Assembly: GCA_036274645.1 (NCBI GenBank)
Contig: DASUFH010000356.1
Span: 1-29,825, forward strand
DNA: 29,825 nucleotides
Direction of reading: 5' to 3'
Source of the DNA: DASUFH01 sp036274645
GTDB lineage: Bacteria; Acidobacteriota; Terriglobia; 20CM-2-55-15
The notes below the pieces were generated by a model. The model searched no databases. It worked only from the letters and a program-made list of their open reading frames with translations, and was not told the DNA's origin. Positions 1-7,891 of this stretch are shown here, one piece after another. Position numbers and translations under genes: made by a program. How positions within the stretch are numbered: position 1 is the first letter of the stretch; every line of letters starts with the position of its first letter.

Positions 1-401
<401 letters not shown>

Positions 402-467
402 TTGCAGTTTGATTTGTTCGCGCTTATGACCGAACTCTCAAAATCATCAACGTGTGTACGCTTTCAA

Positions 468-479
468 TTTTCAAAGAGC
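468..479 (-). promoter_or_regulatory. boxA-like antitermination element in the rRNA leader
   Basis: The minus strand reads GCTCTTTGAAAA, close to the bacterial boxA consensus TGCTCTTTAACA. It lies in the leader between the promoter and the 16S 5' end, the expected place for NusB/S10-dependent antitermination. The assignment rests on motif and position only. Confidence 0.6.
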
Positions 480-612
480 GAAGGCTCCAAGGCCTCAACT
501 GTGCCAGGTTTATACCCTGGAAATTGGCGTCAAAAAAACCGCCTGAATGGTGCTTGGCGGATATTTCTTCGACCACCCCCAGCGACGTTCAAGTCGCTAG
601 GCACATCCGACG

Positions 613-641
613 ATATTAGGCACCCGATCACATTGTGTCAA
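613..641 (-). promoter_or_regulatory. rRNA operon promoter (sigma-70 type) with UP element
   Basis: On the minus strand, a perfect -35 TTGACA (641-636) is followed after 17 bp by -10 TAATAT (618-613). The ~30 bp immediately upstream (642-672) are A/T-rich with A-tracts, as expected for an rRNA UP element. Transcription should start near 606, giving a leader of about 200 nt before 16S. The stretch 402-746 holds no gene: only this promoter, the leader and the boxA. Confidence 0.85.
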
Positions 642-746
642 GCAATTTTCAAACTTTTTGCTTTGATTTTTCGATCGAGTCCTAATCTCTTTACCCACTA
701 TATACCTCTTCGCGACGGGCGGCGCCCCCTAAAACGATCCCGAAGC

Positions 747-2090
747 TCATCCCAGATCGGCCCTCACGGCCGCAAGCAGATCGTCCATCAACGCCTGATT
801 TGTCGCGGCGTCCTCACTCTCGACCATGACCCGCAGGGTCGGCTCCGTGCCGGAATACCGGATCACGATTCGACCCCGTCCTTCGATGGCCTGCTGCGCC
901 CGCCGGAGCGCAGCCTGCAGTTCTGCGGCGCTTTCCAACGGTGGCCGGCGCGACACTGGAACACTCTTCAGCAGCTGCGGCGCAAGCTCCCAATCGTGGC
1001 TCCATGAGCCAAGTGGCGTGTGGTCTTCGACCACCGCCTGCGCCACCTTCAGCGCTGTCAGCAGGCCGTCACCCGACAATCCAAAGTCCGGAAAGATGAC
1101 GTGACCGGAAGGCTCTCCTCCGAGCGAGCCGGCGCCCTTCTGCATTTCCTCAAAAATGAATCGGTCACCCACGGAGACACGGCTTAACCGGATCCCCTCC
1201 AAACCGAGCGCTTTCTCCAGTCCGAAGTTTGTCATCACCGTGCCGACAACGACTGGAGGATTGAGCAACCCGGCTCGTTTCATCCTCCGCGCCATTGCAA
1301 ACAGAGTGCGATCACCATCGACAATGGTTCCATCCGCGGAGACGAACAGCGCGCGATCCCCATCGCCGTCAAACGCTACACCGAGTCCCGCGCCGCCACC
1401 CTTCATGACGCCGACCAGGGCTTCCAGATGCACCGACCCGCAGCCCGCGTTGATATTCGTCCCGGATGGCGTCGCGTTCATGGCCACGACTGACGCTCCC
1501 GCCCGCCGGAACACCTCCGGCGCCACCCGGCTCATCGCGCCATTAGCGCAGTCCGTCACCACGGCCAATCCGTCCAGCCAGGGTCCTGGAGGAAAGCGTG
1601 ACAGCAAGAGGTCTACATAACGCTCGATCCAGCCGGTCCGATTCTCCGTAGAAATGGGCGCCGCGCCGATCGGGTCGGTTTGCTCCTCGCCGCCCGTCGT
1701 CAATTCCTCCACCCGCAGTTCAATCTGCTCTTCGGCCGCGTCATCCAGCTTGGCGCCGGACGGGCCAAAGACCTTGAGACCGTTGTCTTCGTACGGATTG
1801 TGCGATGCCGAGATCATCACACCGCCCGCAAACCCATGCTCCCGGGCGAGCAGCGCGACAGCCGGTGTCGGAATGACGCCGGCCGACTCCATGGACGCGT
1901 GTGAACGCTGGACGCCGTTCCGAAGCCATTCGTAAATGGCCGGACTCGACATCCGGGTATCCTGACCGACCAGTATCCTTCCGCCGAGCCGCTCGCCCAC
2001 GGCCTGCCCGATCGCCGAAACCGTGGCCGCGTTCAACGGAAAGACTCCGGCGCGCCCCCGAACGCCATCGGTGCCAAATAGTGTTCTCAT
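747..2090 (-). CDS. glmM: Phosphoglucosamine mutase
   Basis: GlmM interconverts glucosamine-6-phosphate and glucosamine-1-phosphate, a cytoplasmic step towards UDP-GlcNAc for peptidoglycan and lipopolysaccharide. The 447-aa protein has normal family length and all four alpha-D-phosphohexomutase motifs: the phosphoserine loop ISASHNP with catalytic Ser96, the Mg-binding loop DGDGDR at 241-246, the sugar-specificity loop GEPSGH at 325-330, and the phosphate-binding loop RYSGTEP at 411-417. Its ATG overlaps the cdaR stop codon in an ATGA arrangement (2087-2090), which implies translational coupling. It is the last gene of the tilS-ftsH-folP-cdaA-cdaR-glmM run. In Firmicutes GlmM is known to bind and inhibit CdaA, so this order probably reflects linked control of c-di-AMP and wall synthesis. 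No terminator was found before the rRNA promoter. Confidence 0.97.
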   Translation of the reverse strand: MRTLFGTDGVRGRAGVFPLNAATVSAIGQAVGERLGGRILVGQDTRMSSPAIYEWLRNGVQRSHASMESAGVIPTPAVALLAREHGFAGGVMISASHNPYEDNGLKVFGPSGAKLDDAAEEQIELRVEELTTGGEEQTDPIGAAPISTENRTGWIERYVDLLLSRFPPGPWLDGLAVVTDCANGAMSRVAPEVFRRAGASVVAMNATPSGTNINAGCGSVHLEALVGVMKGGGAGLGVAFDGDGDRALFVSADGTIVDGDRTLFAMARRMKRAGLLNPPVVVGTVMTNFGLEKALGLEGIRLSRVSVGDRFIFEEMQKGAGSLGGEPSGHVIFPDFGLSGDGLLTALKVAQAVVEDHTPLGSWSHDWELAPQLLKSVPVSRRPPLESAAELQAALRRAQQAIEGRGRIVIRYSGTEPTLRVMVESEDAATNQALMDDLLAAVRADLG

Positions 2091-2476
2091 GGATCCACCC
2101 TGCGCTGAAGGTCGACCCTGATCTGATCTGGCAGGATCTGAACCACTTCAACGCCGTAAGGATGACGCACATCCCGGAAAGTTAGCGCTACGGTGTTGTC
2201 CCCGTAGCGCAGGCTTCCGGCATCCACCAAGACGGACACATCCCTGACGGAAATCTCCCTCATCAGCGTTGAAGGCCCCCGCAGGTACACAGCGACCGTC
2301 CTTCCGTCTCTGGATTCGATCCCGGCGCCTGCCGGCGCATGAATGAACTCGAGAGGCGCGTCGATACCCTTGTCGATAATGACTTCATCGCCCGTCACCG
2401 CAAGCCAGAGCGCAGTGGACAAAGCCAACGCCAGCAGTTTCAAAGACCAGTTGTCCACGAACAAACGTTTGAGCAT
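2087..2476 (-). CDS. cdaR: YbbR/CdaR-like regulator of diadenylate cyclase
   Basis: This is a small membrane-anchored protein of the YbbR family, known in Firmicutes to bind and modulate CdaA. I start it at the ATG at 2476, one base after the cdaA stop, giving 129 aa that begin MLKRLFVDNWSLKLL. That NW-x-LKLL opening followed by a transmembrane segment (about residues 10-28) is the family hallmark. The rest forms one YbbR beta-domain with the pattern VYLRGP...V.VDAGSLRYGDN. Firmicute homologues usually carry several such repeats, so this is a one-domain version. An in-frame upstream ATG (2521) or TTG (2539) would lengthen the N-terminus but overlap cdaA and spoil the expected topology. It overlaps glmM by 4 bp. 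Confidence 0.85.
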   Translation of the reverse strand: MLKRLFVDNWSLKLLALALSTALWLAVTGDEVIIDKGIDAPLEFIHAPAGAGIESRDGRTVAVYLRGPSTLMREISVRDVSVLVDAGSLRYGDNTVALTFRDVRHPYGVEVVQILPDQIRVDLQRRVDP

Positions 2477-2477
2477 T

Positions 2478-3287
2478 TCAGGAATCCAGTGAGCCAGCCG
2501 TCGTGGAGCGAGCCGAAACATTACGCCCCGTCTGCTCAAAAACCTGACGCAAACGGATCTTCAGCGTGGAAGCGTCGAGAAAACGTTCGATCTCACCGTC
2601 CCGCGCCAGCGATATCGCCCCGGTCTCTTCGGAAACGACAATCGCGATCGCGTCGGTCTCTTCGGTCACGCCAATCGCCGCGCGATGGCGTGTCCCCAAT
2701 TCCTGACTCAATCTCGGCTTGACGGTCAGCGGCAGAAAACAGGCGGCTGCGGCAACCCGTTCCCGCTGAACGATCACTGCCCCGTCGTGCATCGGAACAT
2801 CGCGATGAAACAGCGTCACCAGCAGATCGTAGGACAGGCGCGCATCCATGGCGATACCGCTCTCAATGTAGCCTTTCAGACCGATCCCGCGCTCGATGAC
2901 GATCAGGGCGCCGGTCTTCCTTGCAGCCAGCGTGGTCACCGCAAGGGCGATCACGTCATAAAACTCGGCCCGGCCGGCAGCGGACAATCCAGGAAAGATC
3001 GAAGCCCGTCCAAACTGCGCAAGAGCGCGACGGATTTCGGGCTGGAAAATGACGATCACGGCAAACGCAAAATACGGCAGGGTGGTCGTCATGAGCCACG
3101 ACACAACGACGAGCCGGCTCCACCGGGATACATAGAAAAACGCGATCAAGAGCGCAATTCCGATGGCCATTTGCACCGCGCGCGTGCCCTTCATGAAGGC
3201 CAGCACGCGATAGATCAGCACCGCAACGATCAGAATATCGATGACGGCAACCGCGTTGAAACGCGCAAATGTCATTAATTCCGGCAT
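2478..3287 (-). CDS. cdaA: Diadenylate cyclase, CdaA type (membrane-bound DAC)
   Basis: CdaA condenses two ATP into cyclic di-AMP, a messenger that in other bacteria controls potassium transport and turgor. The 269-aa protein has about three N-terminal transmembrane helices (residues ~13-31, 37-55 and 60-80), then the DAC domain. Both catalytic motifs are intact: the DGA motif within MHDGAVI at 168-170, and GTRHRAA at 198-204. It has the typical CdaA length. The ATG lies three bases after the folP stop, and the gene runs into cdaR with a one-base gap, so folP-cdaA-cdaR-glmM is almost certainly one transcript. No c-di-AMP phosphodiesterase or receptor is visible in the window. Confidence 0.95.
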   Translation of the reverse strand: MPELMTFARFNAVAVIDILIVAVLIYRVLAFMKGTRAVQMAIGIALLIAFFYVSRWSRLVVVSWLMTTTLPYFAFAVIVIFQPEIRRALAQFGRASIFPGLSAAGRAEFYDVIALAVTTLAARKTGALIVIERGIGLKGYIESGIAMDARLSYDLLVTLFHRDVPMHDGAVIVQRERVAAAACFLPLTVKPRLSQELGTRHRAAIGVTEETDAIAIVVSEETGAISLARDGEIERFLDASTLKIRLRQVFEQTGRNVSARSTTAGSLDS

Positions 3288-3290
3288 GTT

Positions 3291-4148
3291 TCAGAAGAGT
3301 TCTCCCGCAACAATGGCATCGGTAACCCGGGCGACCGCTCTCATCGCCGCAACGTCATGAACACGGACGACGTGCGCGCCAAGCATGATAGCGCTCGTGA
3401 CAGTCGCCGCGGTTCCCCACGGAAGCAGTTCGGGGTTCTCCAAAACGATCTTACGGATAAATGACTTCCGGGATGCGCCGACCAGGACGGGATAGCCCAG
3501 CGATCCCAGCGCATCCAACCCGCCAAGAACCTTCAGACTGTCCGCCGCGCGCTGCCCGAAGCCGATGCCCGGATCCACCGCGATGGCCTGCCGCTCGACA
3601 CCAGAACGTTCAGCGTCGTCGGCCAGTTCCCGCAGCGCCTGGCGCGCCTCGGCAACGGGATCGGTCAGGGGAGGCTGCGCATGAAGCGCATCGCGACTGC
3701 CCCGGCTGAATGTCAGCACGACGCCCGCACGCGATTCACTGGCCACGGACGCCATGTGCGGGTCAAGACGGAATCCACTGATGTCGTTGATGATCTGGGC
3801 GCCCGCCTCGATTGCGCGGCGGGCAACGCCGGACCGGTAGGTGTCGATCGACACCGGAACCTGCCCCGAAAGACTCAGCGCCTCCATGACTGGTATCACC
3901 CGGCGGAGTTCCTCTTCTTCCGGTATCTCAGCGCTACCTGGTCGCGTGGACTGCCCACCGATGTCGATGATATCGGCCCCCTCACGCTCCATCTCCAGCG
4001 CGCGGTCGACTGCGCGCTTCGGATCAAAATAGCGCCCACCATCCGAAAAAGAGTCGGGAGTGATGTTCAGGATGCCCATGATAACGGTCCGTTTTCCCAG
4101 AACGAGAGTGGACCGTGTGAGGCGCCAATCATAGCTTTGGCGAATCAT
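3291..4148 (-). CDS. folP: Dihydropteroate synthase
   Basis: FolP joins p-aminobenzoate to dihydropterin pyrophosphate in folate biosynthesis and is the sulfonamide target. The 285-aa TIM-barrel protein shows the pterin-binding motifs in order: GILNITPDSFSDGG (25-38), DIGGQSTRPG (62-71), SIDTYR (100-105), INDISG (120-125), DPGIGFG (192-198), GASRKSFI (224-231), and RVHD with Arg262 and His264. The segment that is usually [LM]MHM-x-G is here LTFSRG (145-150), so the usual His is replaced; this is a modest deviation. No Shine-Dalgarno is seen before the ATG, and the first 12-15 residues precede the conserved core. It lies 60 bp downstream of ftsH. Confidence 0.96.
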   Translation of the reverse strand: MIRQSYDWRLTRSTLVLGKRTVIMGILNITPDSFSDGGRYFDPKRAVDRALEMEREGADIIDIGGQSTRPGSAEIPEEEELRRVIPVMEALSLSGQVPVSIDTYRSGVARRAIEAGAQIINDISGFRLDPHMASVASESRAGVVLTFSRGSRDALHAQPPLTDPVAEARQALRELADDAERSGVERQAIAVDPGIGFGQRAADSLKVLGGLDALGSLGYPVLVGASRKSFIRKIVLENPELLPWGTAATVTSAIMLGAHVVRVHDVAAMRAVARVTDAIVAGELF

Positions 4149-4208
4149 GAGCGACGGAGGAAGGGCAGACCGGACAAAAGCCCGGCCGCCCCCTGCAGAT
4201 CTCCTCTT

Positions 4209-6119
4209 TTATGCCGGAGCAGGCCGTTCCTGAGGTGGAATGGTGGCCGGGCGAACCCCTTTGGGCGTTGCCGGAGCGGGAGTCGGCCGCTCCGGTTTGA
4301 TTTCAATTTTCTGCGTCCGGCGCTCTTCCAGCGGCTGACCGGCGAGCAGGAGTTTGATCTCCGCAGCGTCCAGAGATTCACGCTCAAGCAGCGCTTCCGC
4401 GATACGTCCCAACCCCTCGCGATTTCCAGTCAGGATCGCCTTGGCGCGTTCGTAGCCCCCCATGACGAACTTCCGGACCTCATCGTCGATCGCGACCGCC
4501 GTATGCTCACTGTAATCACGGTGCTGGGCGATCTCCCGGCCCAGGAAAATCTGCTCTTCCTGTTTGCCGAACGTCAGCGGTCCGAGGGACGACATACCGA
4601 ACTGGCACACCATCTTACGGGCCAGCTCGGTCGCCTGCTCGATGTCATTGCCGGCCCCGGTCGTCATGGCTCCAAGACACAGTTCCTCAGCCAGTCGCCC
4701 ACCCATCATGATGCTCAACTGCCCTTCCAGATAGGTCTTGGAGTAGGTATGCCGGTCATCGACCGGCAACTGCTGAGTAACACCCAGCGCCATACCACGC
4801 GGAATAATGGTCACCTTATGCAACGGATCGGCGCCTTCCGTCATGGTTGCAACCAGCGCGTGACCGGCCTCGTGATACGCCGTAACGCGCTTTTCATGCT
4901 CGCTGATGAGCATGGACTTTCGGGCCACGCCCATCAGGACCTTGTCCTTCGCCAGTTCGAAATCCTCGTGCGTGACGGACTTCTGGTTCATCCGGGCGGC
5001 GTTGAGCGCCGCTTCATTCACGAGATTCGCCAGGTCAGCGCCGGAAAATCCCGGGGTGCTGCGGGCAATAACAGAGATGTCGACATCGTCCGCCATCGGG
5101 ATCTTGCGCACGTGAACCGACAGGATCCCCTCGCGTCCCTTGACGTCCGGTCTGGGAACAACTACGCGCCGGTCGAACCGCCCCGGACGCAGCAGCGCCG
5201 GGTCAAGGACGTCCGGACGGTTGGTCGCCGCGATCAGGATGACGCCTTCGTTGGACTCAAAACCGTCCATCTCGACAAGGAGCTGATTGAGCGTCTGTTC
5301 CCGCTCATCGTGGCCACCGCCCAGACCGGCGCCACGGTGGCGGCCGACCGCATCGATTTCGTCGATGAAAATGATGCAGGGCGCGTTCTTTTTGCCCTGC
5401 TCAAAAAGGTCACGAACACGGGACGCGCCAACGCCGACGAACATCTCGACAAAATCGGAGCCGCTGATCGAAAAAAACGGCACATTGGCTTCGCCCGCAA
5501 TAGCCCTCGCCAGCAACGTCTTGCCCGTACCCGGAGGCCCGACCAGCAGCACCCCCTTGGGGATGCGGCCACCAAGCTTTTGAAACTTTTGCGGCTCTTT
5601 GAGGAAATCGATGATCTCCTGCAACTCTTCCTTGGCCTCTTCAACACCGGCCACGTCCTTGAACGTGACCTTCTTCTGGTGGGCCGTCAGCAGGCGAGCC
5701 CGACTCTTGCCGAAGGACAGAGCCTTGTTTCCCCCGCTTTGCATCTGGCGCATGAAAAAAATCCAGAACCCGATCACGAACAGAAACGGAGCGGAAGAAA
5801 ACAACGCCTGAAGCCATGGATTCTGTTGCGGTTTTTCGACCTCGACCTTAACGCTGTGCTCACGAAGGACCTTGATCAGGTCGGGATCGTCGGGCATGAC
5901 CGTCTTGAACTTCTCATTGTTCTTGAACGTTCCCGTCACATCAGAGGAATCGACGATCTTCACGTCCGCAACATTCCCCTGTTGAACCTTGTCGAGGAAA
6001 TCGCTGTATGCGATACGGGTTTCGGTGGCTTCACCCTGGTTGGCGACAAACCGGTACAACAGCACCGCCAACATGATGAAACCAGTCCAAACGAAAATCG
6101 TTTTTACTGTTGAGTTCAA
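4209..6119 (-). CDS. ftsH: ATP-dependent zinc metalloprotease FtsH
   Basis: FtsH is the membrane-anchored AAA+ protease that extracts and degrades membrane and short-lived cytoplasmic proteins. The 636-aa sequence shows TM1 (about 7-26), a periplasmic domain (30-105), TM2 (107-123), the AAA module with Walker A GPPGTGKT (194-201), Walker B IIFIDEID (249-256) and second region of homology (299-318), and the M41 protease domain with HEAGH (416-420) and the third zinc ligand Asp492. A proline-rich tail (about 605-636) is presumably disordered. The start is a TTG at 6119 with a strong GGAGGA nine bases upstream, giving the characteristic N-terminus MNSTVKTIF. It lies between tilS and folP in the same operon. 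Confidence 0.97.
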   Translation of the reverse strand: MNSTVKTIFVWTGFIMLAVLLYRFVANQGEATETRIAYSDFLDKVQQGNVADVKIVDSSDVTGTFKNNEKFKTVMPDDPDLIKVLREHSVKVEVEKPQQNPWLQALFSSAPFLFVIGFWIFFMRQMQSGGNKALSFGKSRARLLTAHQKKVTFKDVAGVEEAKEELQEIIDFLKEPQKFQKLGGRIPKGVLLVGPPGTGKTLLARAIAGEANVPFFSISGSDFVEMFVGVGASRVRDLFEQGKKNAPCIIFIDEIDAVGRHRGAGLGGGHDEREQTLNQLLVEMDGFESNEGVILIAATNRPDVLDPALLRPGRFDRRVVVPRPDVKGREGILSVHVRKIPMADDVDISVIARSTPGFSGADLANLVNEAALNAARMNQKSVTHEDFELAKDKVLMGVARKSMLISEHEKRVTAYHEAGHALVATMTEGADPLHKVTIIPRGMALGVTQQLPVDDRHTYSKTYLEGQLSIMMGGRLAEELCLGAMTTGAGNDIEQATELARKMVCQFGMSSLGPLTFGKQEEQIFLGREIAQHRDYSEHTAVAIDDEVRKFVMGGYERAKAILTGNREGLGRIAEALLERESLDAAEIKLLLAGQPLEERRTQKIEIKPERPTPAPATPKGVRPATIPPQERPAPA

Positions 6120-6201
6120 TTAAATCGTTCCTCCAGTCCTCGGGGTTTTCCGACTCTTCCCCGTTAGACCGAATGGGCTCGTAAACGGATTACCCTTATT
6201 T

Positions 6202-7560
6202 CTAGTCAGGAAGCGCCTCCAGCGCCACGATTTTCTGAGAACGTTCGCCGACCGCGAACTCGCGAGAAACGGGGAACGAGGCGACCCAGACGATCCCTGA
6301 ATCGGTGACAAAAACAGGCCACCCGCTCCGCTGACTCCTCGGAATCCGGGCTTGTTGAAAGAGTTTCTTGAGCTTGCCGGCGGGCCGACCAGCCGGCCTG
6401 TAGTAGTCTCCGGGCTTCCAAGCGCGGATTCTAACATACGGTCCGAGACGTTCACCATCCACAAATACCATGGGATTCGCGCCGGGACGCGGCTGCGCGG
6501 ATTCGACGAAAAAAGCTCGAAACCGTTTCCCCAGCGCCGGCGCTCGCACGGATCCTGGAACAGGCAGGTCATAGGCAAAATCGGCCACCGGTTCCGCCCG
6601 GCGAGAAAACACAATCCACTCAAACTCCCTGCGGGCGATCGCACCACCGTGAATTTCTGCCGTCTTGCCACTCTTTCCCTCCGCCGCCAGATCGAGCACG
6701 GCCTCAATATGACCGAAACGGACTCCGGTGAGAGGACCGGACACCTTGCGAATACTCTCTCGGATGACACGGCGCGCCAAAGCGAAAGGCGCCGCGGCAA
6801 GGGCGGCCGCGTCAACGGCAAAACCGCTGACGGCCGGTTGCGCGTAACGTTCGAGCCACTCAACCGTCAGCGCCTGCATCCAGGAGTGTTCATCCTCGAG
6901 AAGATCCAGTGTCCGCAGCAACGCTTCGGAAAGGCGGGGATTGAACGTCCGGGTCAACTCCGGGACGACGATATGACGCATGCGATTCCGCGCAAAACGC
7001 AGGTCCGCATTGGTGATGTCCGTCCTCCAGGGCTGCCGAAGTTCATCGAGGTAGCTGGTAATCTCCGCCCTCCCAACTTCAATCAGGGGCCGGACCACAA
7101 AGCCGGCGCGGGAGCGCATGGAGGTCAAACCCTCGAGCCCGGCGCCGCGGGTCAAATGAAGGAGAAAGGTCTCGGCCCGATCATCCCGATTGTGCCCCAG
7201 AGCAATTTTGTCAAACCCTGAATCCGAGCGGACAGACTCAAAGAACGTCCGTCTGGCGTTTCTCCCCAACTCCTCCAGGTTCGACGCGTCCGGGGAAAAC
7301 TCCGCCGCGCTGGCAAAAAATGGCGCGCCAAGCCGTTCGGCCAGTTGGGCTGTGAATCGTTCGTCCTCGTCGGAGTCGGCGCCCCGCAATCGATGGTTGA
7401 GGTGTGCGATACCGATTCCGTGCCCGAGTTCCTTCAACACACAGGCAAGGGCAACGGAATCAGCCCCTCCGGATACGCCAACCAGGACCCGTTCGGCGGG
7501 GTCCAGCAGGGCCCGGGCGCGGATGGTTCGCTGAATCCGGGAAGCGAATGTGGAAAGCAT
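6202..7560 (-). CDS. tilS: tRNA(Ile)-lysidine synthetase
   Basis: TilS attaches lysine to C34 of the CAU-anticodon isoleucine tRNA so that it reads AUA, and it acts before translation. The 452-aa protein has the PP-loop motif SGGADS at residues 30-35, the nucleotide-binding core, and conserved features such as HNRDDRAET and the LxxxxR segment around the middle. The remainder covers the linker and C-terminal TilS domains, at typical full length. The ATG lies only 14 nt from the 3' end of a CAU-anticodon tRNA gene transcribed in the same direction. No Shine-Dalgarno is seen, so its mRNA leader is probably created by tRNA 3' processing. The gap to ftsH is about 80 bp. Confidence 0.95.
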   Translation of the reverse strand: MLSTFASRIQRTIRARALLDPAERVLVGVSGGADSVALACVLKELGHGIGIAHLNHRLRGADSDEDERFTAQLAERLGAPFFASAAEFSPDASNLEELGRNARRTFFESVRSDSGFDKIALGHNRDDRAETFLLHLTRGAGLEGLTSMRSRAGFVVRPLIEVGRAEITSYLDELRQPWRTDITNADLRFARNRMRHIVVPELTRTFNPRLSEALLRTLDLLEDEHSWMQALTVEWLERYAQPAVSGFAVDAAALAAAPFALARRVIRESIRKVSGPLTGVRFGHIEAVLDLAAEGKSGKTAEIHGGAIARREFEWIVFSRRAEPVADFAYDLPVPGSVRAPALGKRFRAFFVESAQPRPGANPMVFVDGERLGPYVRIRAWKPGDYYRPAGRPAGKLKKLFQQARIPRSQRSGWPVFVTDSGIVWVASFPVSREFAVGERSQKIVALEALPD

Positions 7561-7574
7561 GGAGATCGAAAAGA

Positions 7575-7648
7575 TGCCGGCGGACGGACTCGAACCGTCG
7601 ACCTAAGGATTATGAGACCTTCGCTCTAACCACCTGAGCTACGCCGGC
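7575..7648 (-). tRNA. tRNA with CAU anticodon (elongator Met or lysidine-type Ile2)
   Basis: The gene is 74 nt including discriminator A73. The acceptor stem GCCGGCG pairs with CGCCGGC. The D arm, anticodon loop CTCATAA with anticodon CAT at 7614-7612, and T arm GACGG-TTCGAGT-CCGTC are all regular. No CCA is encoded. The anticodon stem has a T-T mismatch at its loop end (31-39). The initiator is excluded because 1-72 is a normal G-C pair and the anticodon stem lacks the GGG/CCC run. A CAU anticodon cannot separate elongator Met from Ile2 by eye. It sits 14 nt upstream of tilS, whose enzyme modifies Ile2. Confidence 0.9.
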
Positions 7649-7657
7649 GGTCCGACA

Positions 7658-7687
7658 ATTCTAGCGTGAACAAGATGAAAGCGTCTA
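7658..7687 (-). promoter_or_regulatory. Promoter for CAU tRNA-tilS transcript
   Basis: The minus strand shows -35 TAGACG (7687-7682), 18 bp spacing, and -10 TAGAAT (7663-7658), ending about 10 bp before the tRNA 5' end. Each hexamer is a moderate match to consensus. The position is right for a stable-RNA promoter, and the -35 directly abuts that of the divergent tRNA-Leu promoter. Confidence 0.5.
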
Positions 7688-7717
7688 TTGACTTCGTTCT
7701 TTAAACCACATTAGATT
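7688..7717 (+). promoter_or_regulatory. Promoter for tRNA-Leu
   Basis: The plus strand shows -35 TTGACT (7688-7693), 18 bp spacing, and -10 TAGATT (7712-7717). The tRNA begins 11 bp downstream. The -35 is a strong match and the -10 is moderate. Confidence 0.55.
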
Positions 7718-7727
7718 CAATGGCCCG

Positions 7728-7811
7728 GCCGAAATGGCGGAATTGGCAGACGCGCTAGATTCAGGTTCTAGTGAGCGCAAGCTCGTGGAGGTTCGAGTCC
7801 TCTTTTCGGCA
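7728..7811 (+). tRNA. tRNA-Leu (anticodon CAG)
   Basis: This is an 84-nt class II tRNA. Acceptor stem GCCGAAA pairs with TTTCGGC. The anticodon stem CTAGA/TCTAG encloses TTCAGGT with anticodon CAG at 7762-7764. The long variable arm GAGC-GCAA-GCTC is typical of leucine tRNA, and the T arm GAGG-TTCGAGT-CCTC is regular. Discriminator A73 follows and no CCA is encoded. It reads CUG codons. The 80 bp between it and the next gene contain no terminator I could recognise, so some transcription may continue into the MFS gene. Confidence 0.96.
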
Positions 7812-7891
7812 CTTCATCAGATCCGTAACTCTTTGATCGTCTTGATGGTCCCCACATACGTCCTTTCCTTTGACCGTCACACAGCGCTGCA

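Noticed and set aside
506..535. A second rRNA promoter with TTGACG and TATAAA in the leader
   Set aside because: The hexamers are only 13 bp apart, too close for sigma-70.
4149..4208. Terminator between ftsH and folP
   Set aside because: Only a weak CCGG...CCGG pairing without a T-tract is present, so the operon probably continues.
3681..6113. An 810-codon open frame on the plus strand opposite ftsH and folP
   Set aside because: It is fully antisense to two genes with intact catalytic motifs. Its composition (rich in Arg, His, Gln) fits a mirror frame of GC-rich coding DNA, and it has no recognisable domain.
7575..7648. Initiator tRNA-fMet
   Set aside because: Position 1-72 is a regular G-C pair and the anticodon stem lacks the three G-C pairs of initiators.
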